A program made the translations under genes and the position numbers. A DNA stretch of 64,000 bases from Chitinophaga barathri (GTDB lineage Bacteria > Bacteroidota > Bacteroidia > Chitinophagales > Chitinophagaceae): NCBI RefSeq assembly GCF_003807585.1, contig NZ_RMBX01000001.1, forward strand, positions 772,806 to 836,805, given 5' to 3'. The notes below the pieces were generated by a model. It had not been told where the DNA came from, made no database searches, and saw only the letters and a program-made list of their open reading frames with translations. Positions 53,981 through 63,238 of the stretch are shown piece by piece (position 1 is the stretch's first letter; each line of letters opens with the position of its first letter).

Positions 53981-55024
53981 ATGACCCTGTCCCGCAGACA
54001 TTTCCTCACCCTCCTCCCCGCCGCTCTCGGCGCAGGCGTTTGGCTGAAAGCCGCCGCCCAGAGTGAAGGCAGCATCATGACCGTCACCGGTGCGATCAGC
54101 CCTTATATGTTAGGCCCGGTGCTGCCGCATGAGCATATCATGGTGGATTTTGCAGGGGCGGATAAAATAACGCCGGGCAGGTACCAGGAAGAGGAGGTTT
54201 TTAATACCGTGCTCCCCTATCTCAAAAGCCTGCGGGCTGCCGGTTGTAAAACAATGGGGGAATGCACGCCCAATTTCCTGGGCCGTGACCCATTGCTGCT
54301 AAAGCGGCTGTCTATTGCTTCCGGGCTTACCATCATTACCAATACGGGCCTTTACGGCGCGGGCGCACATAAATACCTGCCCGCTTATGTGCAAACCTCG
54401 ACTGCGGAAGAACTGGCAGCCATGTGGATCAAGGAATTCAGGGACGGGATCGGGGACACGGACATCAGGCCGGGGTTTATCAAAAGCGGGGTAGACAAAG
54501 GGCCGCTGACGGAATCGCAGCGTAAACTTGTACATGCGGCGGCGCTGACCAACAAAGAAACCGGCCTCGCCATCTGGATACATACCGGCGACGGGGCGGC
54601 CGCGCTGGAAGAAGCGGAGATCATCCAATCCAATGGCGGGCGGATCGCGTCGTACACCTGGGTGCACGCGCAGAATGAAAAAGACCTTTCCATCCACGAA
54701 AAACTGGCGAAAGCGGGCGCGTTTATTTCATTGGACGGCCTTAGTCAAAATTCCGCGGAAGATTATATTTCCCGGCTCAGTTTTATGAAAAATAAAGGAC
54801 TGCTGCAACAGGTGCTGCTTTCCCACGATGCGGGCTGGTATCATGTAGGCGAGCCCGGCGGCGGCAAATTCCGCGATTATAATTTCCTCTGGACCAGCTT
54901 TATCCCGATGCTGAAAGAAAAAGGATTCACGGAGGAGGATATACGCCGACTTACGGTCATCAATCCTTCCCGCGCGCTGACGATACATCCTCCTGCCCGT
55001 AAATTACTGGCGATGCCGTCCTGA
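53981..55024 (+). CDS. Phosphotriesterase-family metal hydrolase
   Basis: A 347-residue TIM-barrel amidohydrolase. It has a Tat-like signal (SRRHFLTLLPAALG) at about 1-27. LPHEHIMVDF supplies the first metal His pair, then MGECTPN, IWIHTGDG, YTWVHAQNE and LLSHDAGW supply the later ligands. In the usual carboxylated-lysine position the sequence reads FIKSGVDKGPLT, with a suitable Lys. It acts probably in the periplasm on a lactone or phosphoester; the substrate is unknown. It diverges from the receptor gene, and its stop abuts that of the aspartic protease. Confidence 0.88.
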   Translation: MTLSRRHFLTLLPAALGAGVWLKAAAQSEGSIMTVTGAISPYMLGPVLPHEHIMVDFAGADKITPGRYQEEEVFNTVLPYLKSLRAAGCKTMGECTPNFLGRDPLLLKRLSIASGLTIITNTGLYGAGAHKYLPAYVQTSTAEELAAMWIKEFRDGIGDTDIRPGFIKSGVDKGPLTESQRKLVHAAALTNKETGLAIWIHTGDGAAALEEAEIIQSNGGRIASYTWVHAQNEKDLSIHEKLAKAGAFISLDGLSQNSAEDYISRLSFMKNKGLLQQVLLSHDAGWYHVGEPGGGKFRDYNFLWTSFIPMLKEKGFTEEDIRRLTVINPSRALTIHPPARKLLAMPS

Positions 55025-55882
55025 TCATTTCACCACTACCAGCTCCTTCCCGGGAAGATCCACGGTGATGCGGGAGCCCATCCAGTTGATCCACATGATG
55101 CCGTCATAGATCAGCCCATCTACGAAGAAGGCGCGGAAATTCGTGACCGATACCGCCGGCGCGTTGGGTACCGCCAGCTTCGCCACCTGGGCGCGGTAGG
55201 ATTTGGACGCAAAAGAAGCGTTCATCTCGCTTTTACGTTCTGTGGAGTCCGTTGGCTTCAGGCCCAGCCTTTGCAGGTATTTTGAATTGAACTTATACAC
55301 GTCTTTACCCGCCCCGCTGTCCAGGCAAAGCTGGAGGGTGAGCGAGTCATTCACCCTGAAATAAGCGAAAATGTCCAACGCTTTGCCGCGCGACTGCTGC
55401 AGTTGCAAGGGGATACGTTCCCCGGCCATACGTGCGTTGGAAAGAGATCGTTCGGTTTCGAGCACCAGCTCCTTTTTGGTAAAATCGATGGTGAATGGTT
55501 GCTGTTCAAATAGTTTCATGGACAGGATGCCGTCGAACCCGCCGAGGTTGATGTCCATAAAACTTACCTCGTCTTCCGCCTTTTGCAAAGCGCCCAGCTG
55601 GAAATTGTAGACCTTATACAGGTCAATGTCCAGCCGCTCGGCGGTAGCGCGGAAGGCCGTAAAACTGCCGTCCAGCTTTACTTTGTGCGGAATCTTATCA
55701 AAAAACGTCTTGGTGAATACGGTGAGGCCCGCGCCGGTGTCCAGGATAAAGTTCCCTTCCACCCCGTCCACTTTCGCTTTGATAGTAATATGGCCCGATT
55801 CCAGCACCTGGATGGGCACCTGGCCGTAGGTTGCCAGGCAGCAGATAATTAAGTTGGCGAGAATAACGAATTTCCTAAGCAT
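55025..55882 (-). CDS. Secreted retropepsin-like aspartic protease
   Basis: The protein has 285 residues with a signal peptide (about 1-20). Two retropepsin-type lobes carry FILDTGAGLTVFTK and CLDSGAGKDVYKF, each with the catalytic Asp. Both are needed for an active site, so it can work as a single-chain enzyme. The final strand SRITVDLPGKELVVVK closes the fold. The substrate is unknown. It converges with the phosphotriesterase gene with no gap. Confidence 0.85.
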   Translation of the reverse strand: MLRKFVILANLIICCLATYGQVPIQVLESGHITIKAKVDGVEGNFILDTGAGLTVFTKTFFDKIPHKVKLDGSFTAFRATAERLDIDLYKVYNFQLGALQKAEDEVSFMDINLGGFDGILSMKLFEQQPFTIDFTKKELVLETERSLSNARMAGERIPLQLQQSRGKALDIFAYFRVNDSLTLQLCLDSGAGKDVYKFNSKYLQRLGLKPTDSTERKSEMNASFASKSYRAQVAKLAVPNAPAVSVTNFRAFFVDGLIYDGIMWINWMGSRITVDLPGKELVVVK

Positions 55883-55988
55883 GGTATTTTCCTTTCCTTA
55901 AAGATAAATAACAAAATAATAACCTCCCCTTCACATACCGGTCATATCCCTTTTTTACTCTTGCGCCATCTAAAAACCTATATGATTC

Positions 55989-57491
55989 ATGCGTATGAAA
56001 TTAAAGCACCTGTTACCAATTGCGGCCATGATTGCGTTTGCCGCCTGCTCCAAAGATGATAAAAACCCTGAGACCGCAGAAGACCCGGCTACCTTCGATG
56101 AAATCGGCACTATAGACATCGGCGGCGCCGGCGCTGCGGAGATCAGTGCCTACGACCCCGCCACCAAACGCCTGTTCGTGGTAAAAAATGACGGCACCAA
56201 TATGATCAAGATCCTCAACCTGGCCGATCCCGCTCACCCGGTGGATCTGAACCAGGACGTGCTTACGAACAGCGGCGCTGTAAACAGCCTGGCCGTTCAC
56301 AATGGTAAACTCGCCGCCGCCATCGAGGCTACCGATAAAACGCTGCCTGGCCGCGTGGTGGTTTACAATACCGAGAACATGAGCGTTCTCAAAACCATTC
56401 CCACCGGTGCTTTACCGGACATGGTGACTTTTTCCCCCGATGGTAAATTTATCCTCACCGCAAACGAAGGCGAACCAGCCACGGATTATTCAGCAGATCC
56501 TATCGGCACCGTATCCGTGATCAGCGTAGATAACAACTACAGCGTGGTGAACCTGGACTTCAACGGCTTTGCAGGTCAGGAAACAGCCCTGAAAGCAAAA
56601 GGTTTCCGCGTTTTCGGACCTACCGGCTTTGCGCAGAACATCGAGCCGGAATATATCACCGTAGCCCCCGATTCAAAAACCGCCTGGGTTACCCTGCAGG
56701 AAAATAACGCCATTGCAAAGATCGACCTGGCCACCAAAACCATTACCGACATCTTCCCGCTTGGCTTTAAAGATTATAATACGGACGCCAATGCGGTGGA
56801 CCTTTCTGATAAAGACAACACCATCACTTTTTCCAAATCCCCGGTAAAAGGCATGTACCAGCCGGACGCAGTCGCTGTGCTGCAAAACGGAGCCGGTATC
56901 CCTTACCTGTTCACCGTAAACGAAGGCGATGTGCGCGAGTGGGATGCATACGCTGAAAACGTGCGTATCAAAGACCTTCAGCTGGACCCCACCGCTTTCC
57001 CCAATGCAGCCGCGCTTAAAGCGGACGCAGCCCTGGGCCGCCTGTACGTTACCAAAACCCTTGGCGACCTCAATAGTGACGGCCTCTACGAATCACTGTA
57101 TTCCTTCGGCGCCCGCTCCTTCTCCGTTTGGAACGGCAACACCGGCGCCCTGGTATTCGACAGCAAAAACGAACTGGACGTAAAAGTAAAAGAAACCGGC
57201 ATCTATGAAGACGGCCGCAGCGACGACAAAAGCATTGAACCGGAAGGCATCACCCTGGGCACCATGGGCAACAAAACCATCGCATTTGTAGGCATGGAAA
57301 GAGTGGACGCCGTGGCCATCTACGACGTTACAAGCCCCGCGGCGCCTGTGTTCCTGAAGATCGTAAAATCAGGCGATGCCCCGGAAGGCGTACTGTTCGT
57401 GGATGCTAAAAACAGCCCGAACAAAAAGAGCCTGCTGATCGTGAGCAGCGAGGACGATGGCGTGATCAAAATTTACGCCCCGAAGAACTAA
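55989..57491 (+). CDS. Choice-of-anchor I beta-propeller lipoprotein
   Basis: The protein has 500 residues. The lipoprotein signal ends AAC (residue 20). The remainder is a seven-bladed-type propeller with repeated segments such as LPDMVTFSPDGKFILTANEGEPATDYSADPIGTVSVI and PEYITVAPDSKTAWVTLQENNAIAKIDL, plus SIEPEGITLG near the end. This is the choice-of-anchor I family. Its role is unknown, though phosphatase-like extracellular members exist. It is monocistronic with a strong terminator. Confidence 0.88.
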   Translation: MRMKLKHLLPIAAMIAFAACSKDDKNPETAEDPATFDEIGTIDIGGAGAAEISAYDPATKRLFVVKNDGTNMIKILNLADPAHPVDLNQDVLTNSGAVNSLAVHNGKLAAAIEATDKTLPGRVVVYNTENMSVLKTIPTGALPDMVTFSPDGKFILTANEGEPATDYSADPIGTVSVISVDNNYSVVNLDFNGFAGQETALKAKGFRVFGPTGFAQNIEPEYITVAPDSKTAWVTLQENNAIAKIDLATKTITDIFPLGFKDYNTDANAVDLSDKDNTITFSKSPVKGMYQPDAVAVLQNGAGIPYLFTVNEGDVREWDAYAENVRIKDLQLDPTAFPNAAALKADAALGRLYVTKTLGDLNSDGLYESLYSFGARSFSVWNGNTGALVFDSKNELDVKVKETGIYEDGRSDDKSIEPEGITLGTMGNKTIAFVGMERVDAVAIYDVTSPAAPVFLKIVKSGDAPEGVLFVDAKNSPNKKSLLIVSSEDDGVIKIYAPKN

Positions 57492-57515
57492 ATATTCCCT
57501 GACACTTATAGACAA

Positions 57516-57556
57516 GACCGGCTCCGCCACCTGCGCGGGCCGGTTTTCTTTTTTTG
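57516..57556 (+). terminator. Intrinsic terminator of the choice-of-anchor I gene
   Basis: ACCGGCtccGC pairs with GCgcgGGCCGGT over 57517-57544, followed by a long T-run. Confidence 0.8.
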
Positions 57557-57584
57557 ATTACTTTAGCGGTTCACCCGTTTCGCC

Positions 57585-58325
57585 ATGTACAAACTGCTGT
57601 CTACATTACTGTTCACCTTTTTTATGGCCAATGCCATTGCACAAAACACTATGCGCCCGCTGGATTCGCTGATCGTCAAAGACGAACCTGCCTGGCCGAT
57701 CGTAAAAGGCTGGATAGATTCCGCTACGAACAAAGTTCAGGTGCTCCCCGCCGATACATCCAAATCAAAAAACGCGCTGTATGAAACGCAGGTGACCACC
57801 CGCTCCCCCATGGGCGCGGTTATCTACCACACGGGCGGCATCCTGGTGGACAATGGCTGGATACGCATACTCGGCTCAGGCCATAAGAACCTCAGCCGTT
57901 CCCTGCCGGACTGGAACAAAGGAAGATCATACCAGGAATCCGGGGAAAGGCCGCTTTTTATGCTGGTGGCGGATGATGCCATCGGTGGATTTTTCGCGAT
58001 CAATGGCGGCAAGTTTGGGTTCAACCAGGGCAATGTATTTTACCTCGCGCCGGACAACCTGCAATGGGAAGACCTGGAGATCAACTATACAGACTTTCTC
58101 CTCTTCTGCTTCAGTGGCGACATCAAAGGTTTTTACGAAGGGCAGCGGTGGGAAGGCTGGGAAAAGGATGTGCCCAAACTCGGCACCAATAAAGTATATA
58201 GTTTTACGCCTGCCCTGTGGCTACGGCCTGAACGTGAAGAAGGACAGCGCGCCAAAAAGGCCGTACCGGTAGAAGAACAATATAAAATCATGATGGACAT
58301 GCGCAAAAAGCTGAAGCTGGAGTAA
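57585..58325 (+). CDS. DUF2625 secreted protein
   Basis: The protein has 246 residues with a signal peptide (cut near AIA-Q, residue 19). The body follows the DUF2625 pattern (MGAVIYHTGGILVDNGWIRILGSG, RPLFMLVADDAIGGFFAINGGKFG, YTDFLLFCFSGDIKGFYEGQRW). The function is unknown. It follows the propeller terminator by about 30 bp, so it must have its own promoter or rely on read-through. Confidence 0.85.
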   Translation: MYKLLSTLLFTFFMANAIAQNTMRPLDSLIVKDEPAWPIVKGWIDSATNKVQVLPADTSKSKNALYETQVTTRSPMGAVIYHTGGILVDNGWIRILGSGHKNLSRSLPDWNKGRSYQESGERPLFMLVADDAIGGFFAINGGKFGFNQGNVFYLAPDNLQWEDLEINYTDFLLFCFSGDIKGFYEGQRWEGWEKDVPKLGTNKVYSFTPALWLRPEREEGQRAKKAVPVEEQYKIMMDMRKKLKLE

Positions 58326-58388
58326 CCTGCTGACATACTGCTGTCACCAACCCGTATTTTCTTTGTAGTATCATAAAAACCTGACAAC

Positions 58389-58907
58389 ATGCAACAAACC
58401 GCAACTGCCGCTCCCATGGTTTATTTAATGCAGAATTATGTGAATTATAACCTCTGGGCAAACGAACGCCTGATTACCTGGCTGCGTACCAAACCTGAAG
58501 ATGTAGTAAGCCGTGAAGTGCCTTCCAGCTTCCCCAGTATCCAGAAAACGCTGGTGCATATCTGGCAGACGCAGCGCTACTGGCTGTCTATCCTCCGGAA
58601 AGACAACGCCCCGCAGACCTACGACGAATATACCGGCACCCTGGAAGATACCTACGACGGCATCCTGGAACAATCACGCGAGCTGGCGGACTTTATCGGC
58701 GCCATGAGCCCGGAAGCCATCCACGATACCACGCTGATCGTAAGCCCCTGGTTCCAGTCGGATTTCCAGAACTTTGAATACATCATCCACACCGTGACGC
58801 ACAGCACCTATCACAGAGGGCAGATCACAACCATCGGGCGCAACCTTGGGTTTACCGATGCGCCGATGACGGATTATAACTTCTATAATGTGAATGGCAA
58901 AAATTAA
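58389..58907 (+). CDS. DinB-family protein
   Basis: A 172-residue four-helix-bundle protein of the DinB/YfiT superfamily. The likely metal ligands are the three His of SIQKTLVHIWQTQRYWL, THSTYHRGQ and the helix between. It is co-directional with the GNAT gene 54 bp after it. Members include thiol-dependent transferases, but the substrate here is unknown. Confidence 0.88.
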   Translation: MQQTATAAPMVYLMQNYVNYNLWANERLITWLRTKPEDVVSREVPSSFPSIQKTLVHIWQTQRYWLSILRKDNAPQTYDEYTGTLEDTYDGILEQSRELADFIGAMSPEAIHDTTLIVSPWFQSDFQNFEYIIHTVTHSTYHRGQITTIGRNLGFTDAPMTDYNFYNVNGKN

Positions 58908-58960
58908 GTTTACAGCATCTGCTTTTTTACGGACCCGTGATTAATACCGAACTTCCCCTC

Positions 58961-59419
58961 ATGAATATCACCAGGTATACATCCGCGCACCGCCAGGCCT
59001 GCATCGATATATTCGAAAGCAACCAGCCCCGGTATTTTGCGGAAGAAGAAAAGCCCGGCTTTGTGCAATGGCTGGACGATTACACGGATGAGAACCCATA
59101 TTTCGTGGTAAAAGAAAATGATGAGGTGGTAGCCTGCGGCGGCATTTTCCTGGATGGGGAGTTGAACGAAGCAGGCCTTGCATGGGGCATGGTACGTGCC
59201 AGCCATCACAAGCAGGGGTATGGCAAACAATTTACGCTGTACCGGCTGGCGCTGCTCCGGGAAACCTGGCCCGGTTCGGTCCATAAAATAGAAACCTCGC
59301 AACACACGGAAGGGTTTTATGCAAAAATGGGATTCCGTACCGTTGCAATAGAAAAGGACGGCTTTGCCGCAGGTATTGATAAACATATCATGCACCTGTC
59401 TCCAAAGCCGTCCGGGTAA
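58961..59419 (+). CDS. GNAT-family acetyltransferase
   Basis: A 152-residue acetyl-CoA-dependent transferase. The A motif is seen as VRASHHKQGYGKQFTLYRL (R/Q-x-x-G-x-G/A), and the C-terminal TEGFYAKMGFRTVAIEKDGF is typical. ATG 58961 is preferred to a GTG in frame at 58937. The substrate is unknown. Confidence 0.9.
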   Translation: MNITRYTSAHRQACIDIFESNQPRYFAEEEKPGFVQWLDDYTDENPYFVVKENDEVVACGGIFLDGELNEAGLAWGMVRASHHKQGYGKQFTLYRLALLRETWPGSVHKIETSQHTEGFYAKMGFRTVAIEKDGFAAGIDKHIMHLSPKPSG

Positions 59420-59488
59420 TTCAGGTATAAATACGCGGGGCAATCTACGCTGAATGAGGGACATTTGGATAACAGTTAATCCCAGGTT

Positions 59489-60703
59489 ATGATATCCCTC
59501 AAAGCGATCAAGTTCAATCACAGCAGCGGCTCCTGCAATACGGACGCGCTGACGATCCGCAGGAACGCCACGCAGGCGGTGAACGTTCCCGAATGGGTGG
59601 ACGGGGTGAGCGTAAACCCCGAAGACTCCCCCGCCGCGTACAGCATTGCGGACACCAATGGCAACACCCTCACCATCCAGGCACGTTTCCAGGGCAGCAA
59701 CCCGGAAGTGACACGCATCCAGGTACGCGCCCTGGACGCGGTGACGGACCCTCCCGGCGAAACCGGCTGCGCGGGTTTTATAGCGAAACTTATCCGCCGG
59801 TTTGTAAAAGCCATCGTAGGCAATGTGCTCGGCGAAGTGCAGGAACGATGGGTGGACCTTACCGCCGGCGACTCCGGCTTCGTATCTTTTAATCTCATCA
59901 ACACCAATCTCGCAAATGCCCGCGTGAGCAAACGCGTCACCGAATGGCGCTGGCAATACCGGGTGAATACAGGTGATCCCTGGCAGGAACTACGCCATAC
60001 CTCTCACCGCATTTATGTAGTACTGCGCACGCCCACCCTGCCATGGGTACAAACCGCGGGCAGCACCCAGCTGCCCTGGACGGAAGTGCTGGACTTTGCC
60101 TGCGACTGGGGCATTCTCGCCGCTGACATAGACGAAGCCGCCACCAAAGTAACAGAGCGCGTGTACGCCCTCGGCCCCGGCACGATGGCTTACGACTGCC
60201 CCGGCGGCGGCAGCACGCATTACGCACTGGGCAGCTTTGACTGCACGAAATTCCTGGAGCTATTGCGCGGAGGCCCCGGCAACGGCGACCTGGTGAACTG
60301 TACGGATTGCGCCACCATTCTTTCTACCTTCGCAAACATACTGGGCTGCGATCTCTGGCAGAGCCGCATGGAATTTGGGTTTAAACTGAACCCGTTCATC
60401 GCCATCGGTTACAGCGCATGGTACCCCGGCTGCAGCAACTGGGGAGGCACGTCCTTCTCCTACCACGAAGTAGCCTGGAAAGGCGGCTGTACCTCCTCGG
60501 ACGCGGTGTTTGACGCATGCCTCCAACTGGATTCAGACGCCACGCCCGGCAGCGCGCCGCATTCACCCATGCTGGCCACCAATATGGTGTTTGGCAACTG
60601 CACCACCCTGGGTTACCGGCTCCGCCTTTCGCCCAATGTAACAGACGGGTGCAGCAACTGCAACCCCGCTCCCGCCACGCGGAAAAGAAGGGCGCTTATT
60701 TAA
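59489..60703 (+). CDS. Unrecognised protein with transglutaminase-like catalytic residues
   Basis: The protein has 404 residues and no signal peptide or membrane helix. I do not recognise a family. Near residue 270 NCTDCATILSTFANILG matches the C-x-D-x-A transglutaminase/papain-type motif (C271), with YHEVAWKGG (H326) and FDACLQLD (D342 or D348) at suitable distance for the His and Asp. The N-terminal 150 residues are beta-rich. It contains many Cys, which is unusual for an exported protein and more so for a cytoplasmic one. It precedes a co-directional unknown gene by 19 bp. Confidence 0.6.
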   Translation: MISLKAIKFNHSSGSCNTDALTIRRNATQAVNVPEWVDGVSVNPEDSPAAYSIADTNGNTLTIQARFQGSNPEVTRIQVRALDAVTDPPGETGCAGFIAKLIRRFVKAIVGNVLGEVQERWVDLTAGDSGFVSFNLINTNLANARVSKRVTEWRWQYRVNTGDPWQELRHTSHRIYVVLRTPTLPWVQTAGSTQLPWTEVLDFACDWGILAADIDEAATKVTERVYALGPGTMAYDCPGGGSTHYALGSFDCTKFLELLRGGPGNGDLVNCTDCATILSTFANILGCDLWQSRMEFGFKLNPFIAIGYSAWYPGCSNWGGTSFSYHEVAWKGGCTSSDAVFDACLQLDSDATPGSAPHSPMLATNMVFGNCTTLGYRLRLSPNVTDGCSNCNPAPATRKRRALI

Positions 60704-60722
60704 TTCTTAAACACACAACACA

Positions 60723-61454
60723 ATGGCACAAACATATCAACCCGGTAAGTGGAACGTCACCAAAAACCTGTTCATCTGGCAGTTCAGGCTCGGCGGCAAG
60801 GAGCTGCCCGAATGGACGCTGGCGGAAATGAAAACCAACCAGCATTTCCGGGAGTACCCCATACAGGAGTATTACTGGCAGCAAAAGGAAAAAAATATAA
60901 TGGTGAAGATAGACGTGATACCCACCGCCTCGTGGAAAGAAGCCCAGGAAGTGTTCCAGGGTATGCTGCAGGAGCACATGATCCTGCAACTGCCGACAGT
61001 GCCGGATAAAATGGCGCTGCTGGGTGATGTCGCTTATACCGGCCCTTCAGGCGAGATCCGCAACCTGCTTTTCCTCCGGGCAAATATGATCGTCCGGCTA
61101 AATAGCATCGGCCCCGAAAGAGTAGCAGTAGGTCACCTCGCATTTGATATGGACAACCTCTTCACCCGAAAAAACGAGCCGGGCGAACGTAAAACAAAAC
61201 CCGAGATCAGAAGCTTTGAAGCAGGCCGGGGTGAAACGCCCGCCGGCGAACCCGTGGCGCTGGAGGTACGCGCGGAAGATCCGTTGCAACGCCCTTTATG
61301 GTACCGTTTCACAGCGGACAACGGCGAGATCGCGCAGCAGGAGAACAGCCTGATATTCACCGGCGAAAAAAGCGGGGAAGGGAAAGTGACGGTACAGGCT
61401 GTGAACATGGAAGGGGATGTGGATGAAAAAAGCATCACGATCAAAGTGCTTTAA
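60723..61454 (+). CDS. Unknown protein with Ig-like C-terminus
   Basis: The protein has 243 residues without a signal peptide. The N-terminal 145 residues are mixed alpha/beta (TNQHFREYPIQEYYWQQKEK), and a C-terminal Ig/PKD-like domain covers about 160-243, ending SITIKVL. It forms a two-gene unit with the transglutaminase-like gene. It might be a partner or inhibitor of that enzyme; this is inference from position. Confidence 0.55.
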   Translation: MAQTYQPGKWNVTKNLFIWQFRLGGKELPEWTLAEMKTNQHFREYPIQEYYWQQKEKNIMVKIDVIPTASWKEAQEVFQGMLQEHMILQLPTVPDKMALLGDVAYTGPSGEIRNLLFLRANMIVRLNSIGPERVAVGHLAFDMDNLFTRKNEPGERKTKPEIRSFEAGRGETPAGEPVALEVRAEDPLQRPLWYRFTADNGEIAQQENSLIFTGEKSGEGKVTVQAVNMEGDVDEKSITIKVL

Positions 61455-61482
61455 AACAGGATTTCAGCAAAAAATACATCCA

Positions 61483-61518
61483 TAAAAAAAGGGCCGGTTT
61501 ACCACACCGGCCCTTTTT
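61483..61518. terminator. Bidirectional intrinsic terminator
   Basis: GGGCCGGT (61491-61498) pairs with ACCGGCCC (61506-61513), with A and T runs on both sides, between convergent genes. Confidence 0.9.
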
Positions 61519-61557
61519 GTTGATCGCAATAGAGCAAAAAGCTTCCGAGATAATTAG

Positions 61558-62562
61558 TTAGTGCGTGCATTCATGAAAACCGTCACTGGCCGGGTAGCTG
61601 AAGAGGTTCACCAGTCTCCAGCGGGCTTTGTACAGACCCAGCGATGTGTTTTTATACACCACCGCTCCCGCGATGTCGATGACTTGGTCCGTTCTCCAGG
61701 TTTCCCCGCCTACGCCGGTAGCGCGGGCAAGAATGGTGGCATAACCGGAAGGGCCGGAAGTAACGGATTTCACGGCGCTCTGTGTTTTTTGCAGGGCGAA
61801 CGCGCCGGTCACTACGTTGAACTTATAAATATGCCCTGAGTTCGTCAGCCAGAGGTCCGTGGTACTGCCATGTACGGGGAACAGGTCGTGGGCGTTGCCC
61901 TGGGGCATGGTCCATGTTTTTTTGAGTGTCAGGGCCGGGCTGCGGCAGCTGTTGTTGTAAGAATATACGCGGATGATGTTTTTCCCCGCAGCGTACAATT
62001 GCTGGCGCGCATGGTCCCACACGACGTTGTGTACGTCGGGGAAGGCAATGGGGCCGGTCTGGGCCGACTCATCGTTGATATAGGTATCCGTTACGAATAT
62101 CTTCAGGTAACCGCCGGTAGTGGAAGCGGTCACGATGTTGCCATTGGGCAGCAGTTCCGCGGAGTGCGTATTGCCTCCCGCATAGTCATACCAGATAGCC
62201 TTTTTCGAGCTGATGTTGATCAGCGCCACACCGCCGCCGGAGGCGGTGGCCAGGATGTAATTGTTATTGTACACCAGTTTGGCTTCGCTCAGGTTGGAAA
62301 ACCAGCCCTGTGCGCCGCTGCGTATCATGGCATAAGCGGCGTTCGCCTTCCATTCCCAGGTGATGGCGTTGCCATTGGCAACGTCTACCATAATAATGCG
62401 GGCATTTTTCTGATCACAGATGATGATCTCTTTTTTGGCGGCTGCTTCGGCTTCCGCCACGGATTTTGTATCGATTTTCTCAGAAGAAGGTGTTACAGGC
62501 TGACTGTCTCTTTTGCAGGACAATACCATCAAAAGAGCGGTAACAACAAATAGTGATCTCAT
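61558..62562 (-). CDS. DUF6528-like beta-propeller lipoprotein
   Basis: The protein has 334 residues. The lipoprotein signal ends LSC (residue 16). A charged linker (about 20-45) is followed by a propeller with repeated strands (EIIICDQKNARIIMVDVANGNAITWEW, GGGVALINISSKKAIWYDYAGG, HSAELLPNGNIVTASTTGG). It resembles DUF6528 proteins. Its ligand is unknown. Two LacI-type palindromes lie 137-164 bp upstream of the start. Confidence 0.8.
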   Translation of the reverse strand: MRSLFVVTALLMVLSCKRDSQPVTPSSEKIDTKSVAEAEAAAKKEIIICDQKNARIIMVDVANGNAITWEWKANAAYAMIRSGAQGWFSNLSEAKLVYNNNYILATASGGGVALINISSKKAIWYDYAGGNTHSAELLPNGNIVTASTTGGYLKIFVTDTYINDESAQTGPIAFPDVHNVVWDHARQQLYAAGKNIIRVYSYNNSCRSPALTLKKTWTMPQGNAHDLFPVHGSTTDLWLTNSGHIYKFNVVTGAFALQKTQSAVKSVTSGPSGYATILARATGVGGETWRTDQVIDIAGAVVYKNTSLGLYKARWRLVNLFSYPASDGFHECTH

Positions 62563-62698
62563 GGGTGGAAATGGTTTAGGGTGGAAAACGAGGGTTTAAA
62601 AACGGTAAAAGGAAGCGGTCTGCTGCATTAACGGGAACAGGATGAATTTACAGAATTTAATCTAATTAAAGAAAATATTAATTAATTGTAACCTTATT

Positions 62699-62726
62699 TG
62701 AAACGTTTCATAATTCGAAATGTTTC
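62699..62726. promoter_or_regulatory. Two LacI-type palindromes
   Basis: TGAAACGTTTCA (62699-62710) is a perfect palindrome, and GAAATGTTTC (62717-62726) is a near copy. They may be sites for a LacI-like regulator of the divergent or downstream minus-strand lipoprotein gene. No regulator gene is nearby. Confidence 0.45.
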
Positions 62727-63053
62727 ATTTTGAAAAGTGGTGAAGCCACCCAGCCTTACCTCGCCTTTTGCCTGTTTTTCACCGGCAGACGGGTTGCATG
62801 CCGATAGTTACGGCCTTGGGTTCGCCTTCAGACCGCCTTTAGACCCCTTCTTCACGGCCTCATAACGGCCTTACAACGGCCTTCCTCCCGATCGCTCGGC
62901 CTTACCCCTCCGCTGATGTTTCAGCATCTGGTATTATTTTACCATTCTTCTCTTCCCGCTCTCCTATACCTCTCGTATACGTATCCTATACGTACCGGAT
63001 ACCTTGGATATAGGGGAATATAGCATCATTCCGCGGCCGATGAAGTATAGATA

Positions 63054-63105
63054 CTCCATGGATACTCCATGGATACTCCTAGGATACTCCTAGGATAGTG
63101 TATGG
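63054..63105. repeat. 11-bp tandem repeat GGATACTCC(AT/TA)
   Basis: About four head-to-tail units of GGATACTCCAT or GGATACTCCTA are seen, so that CCATGG and CCTAGG palindromes form at the junctions. Confidence 0.8.
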
Positions 63106-63147
63106 GGAGTGAATTCGCCTTTTGTCATGAGCATGACAATTGGCGTC

Positions 63148-63225
63148 TAATAGTAGTGATAGTGTAGTAGTAGTGTAGTCTAATAGCAGTCTAATAGTAG
63201 TGTAACAGTAGTAATAGTGTAATCG
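63148..63225. repeat. Low-complexity AGTAGTGTA / CTAATAG tract
   Basis: Degenerate 3-, 6- and 9-bp words (AGTAGTG, GTAGTCTAATAG, AGTAATAGTG) fill this stretch directly beside the IS end. Confidence 0.75.
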
Positions 63226-63238
63226 TGGTACTGTTGTC

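Larger units (their letters stand above)
62563..63238. other. Repeat-rich non-coding region before the IS element
   Basis: This 676-bp region holds no supportable gene. It contains two palindromes at 62699-62726, repeated CGGCCTT-type words at 62809-62905, short TATAC/CGTATA words at 62965-63000, an 11-bp repeat at 63054-63105, and a low-complexity AGTAGTGTA tract at 63148-63225. Confidence 0.75.
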
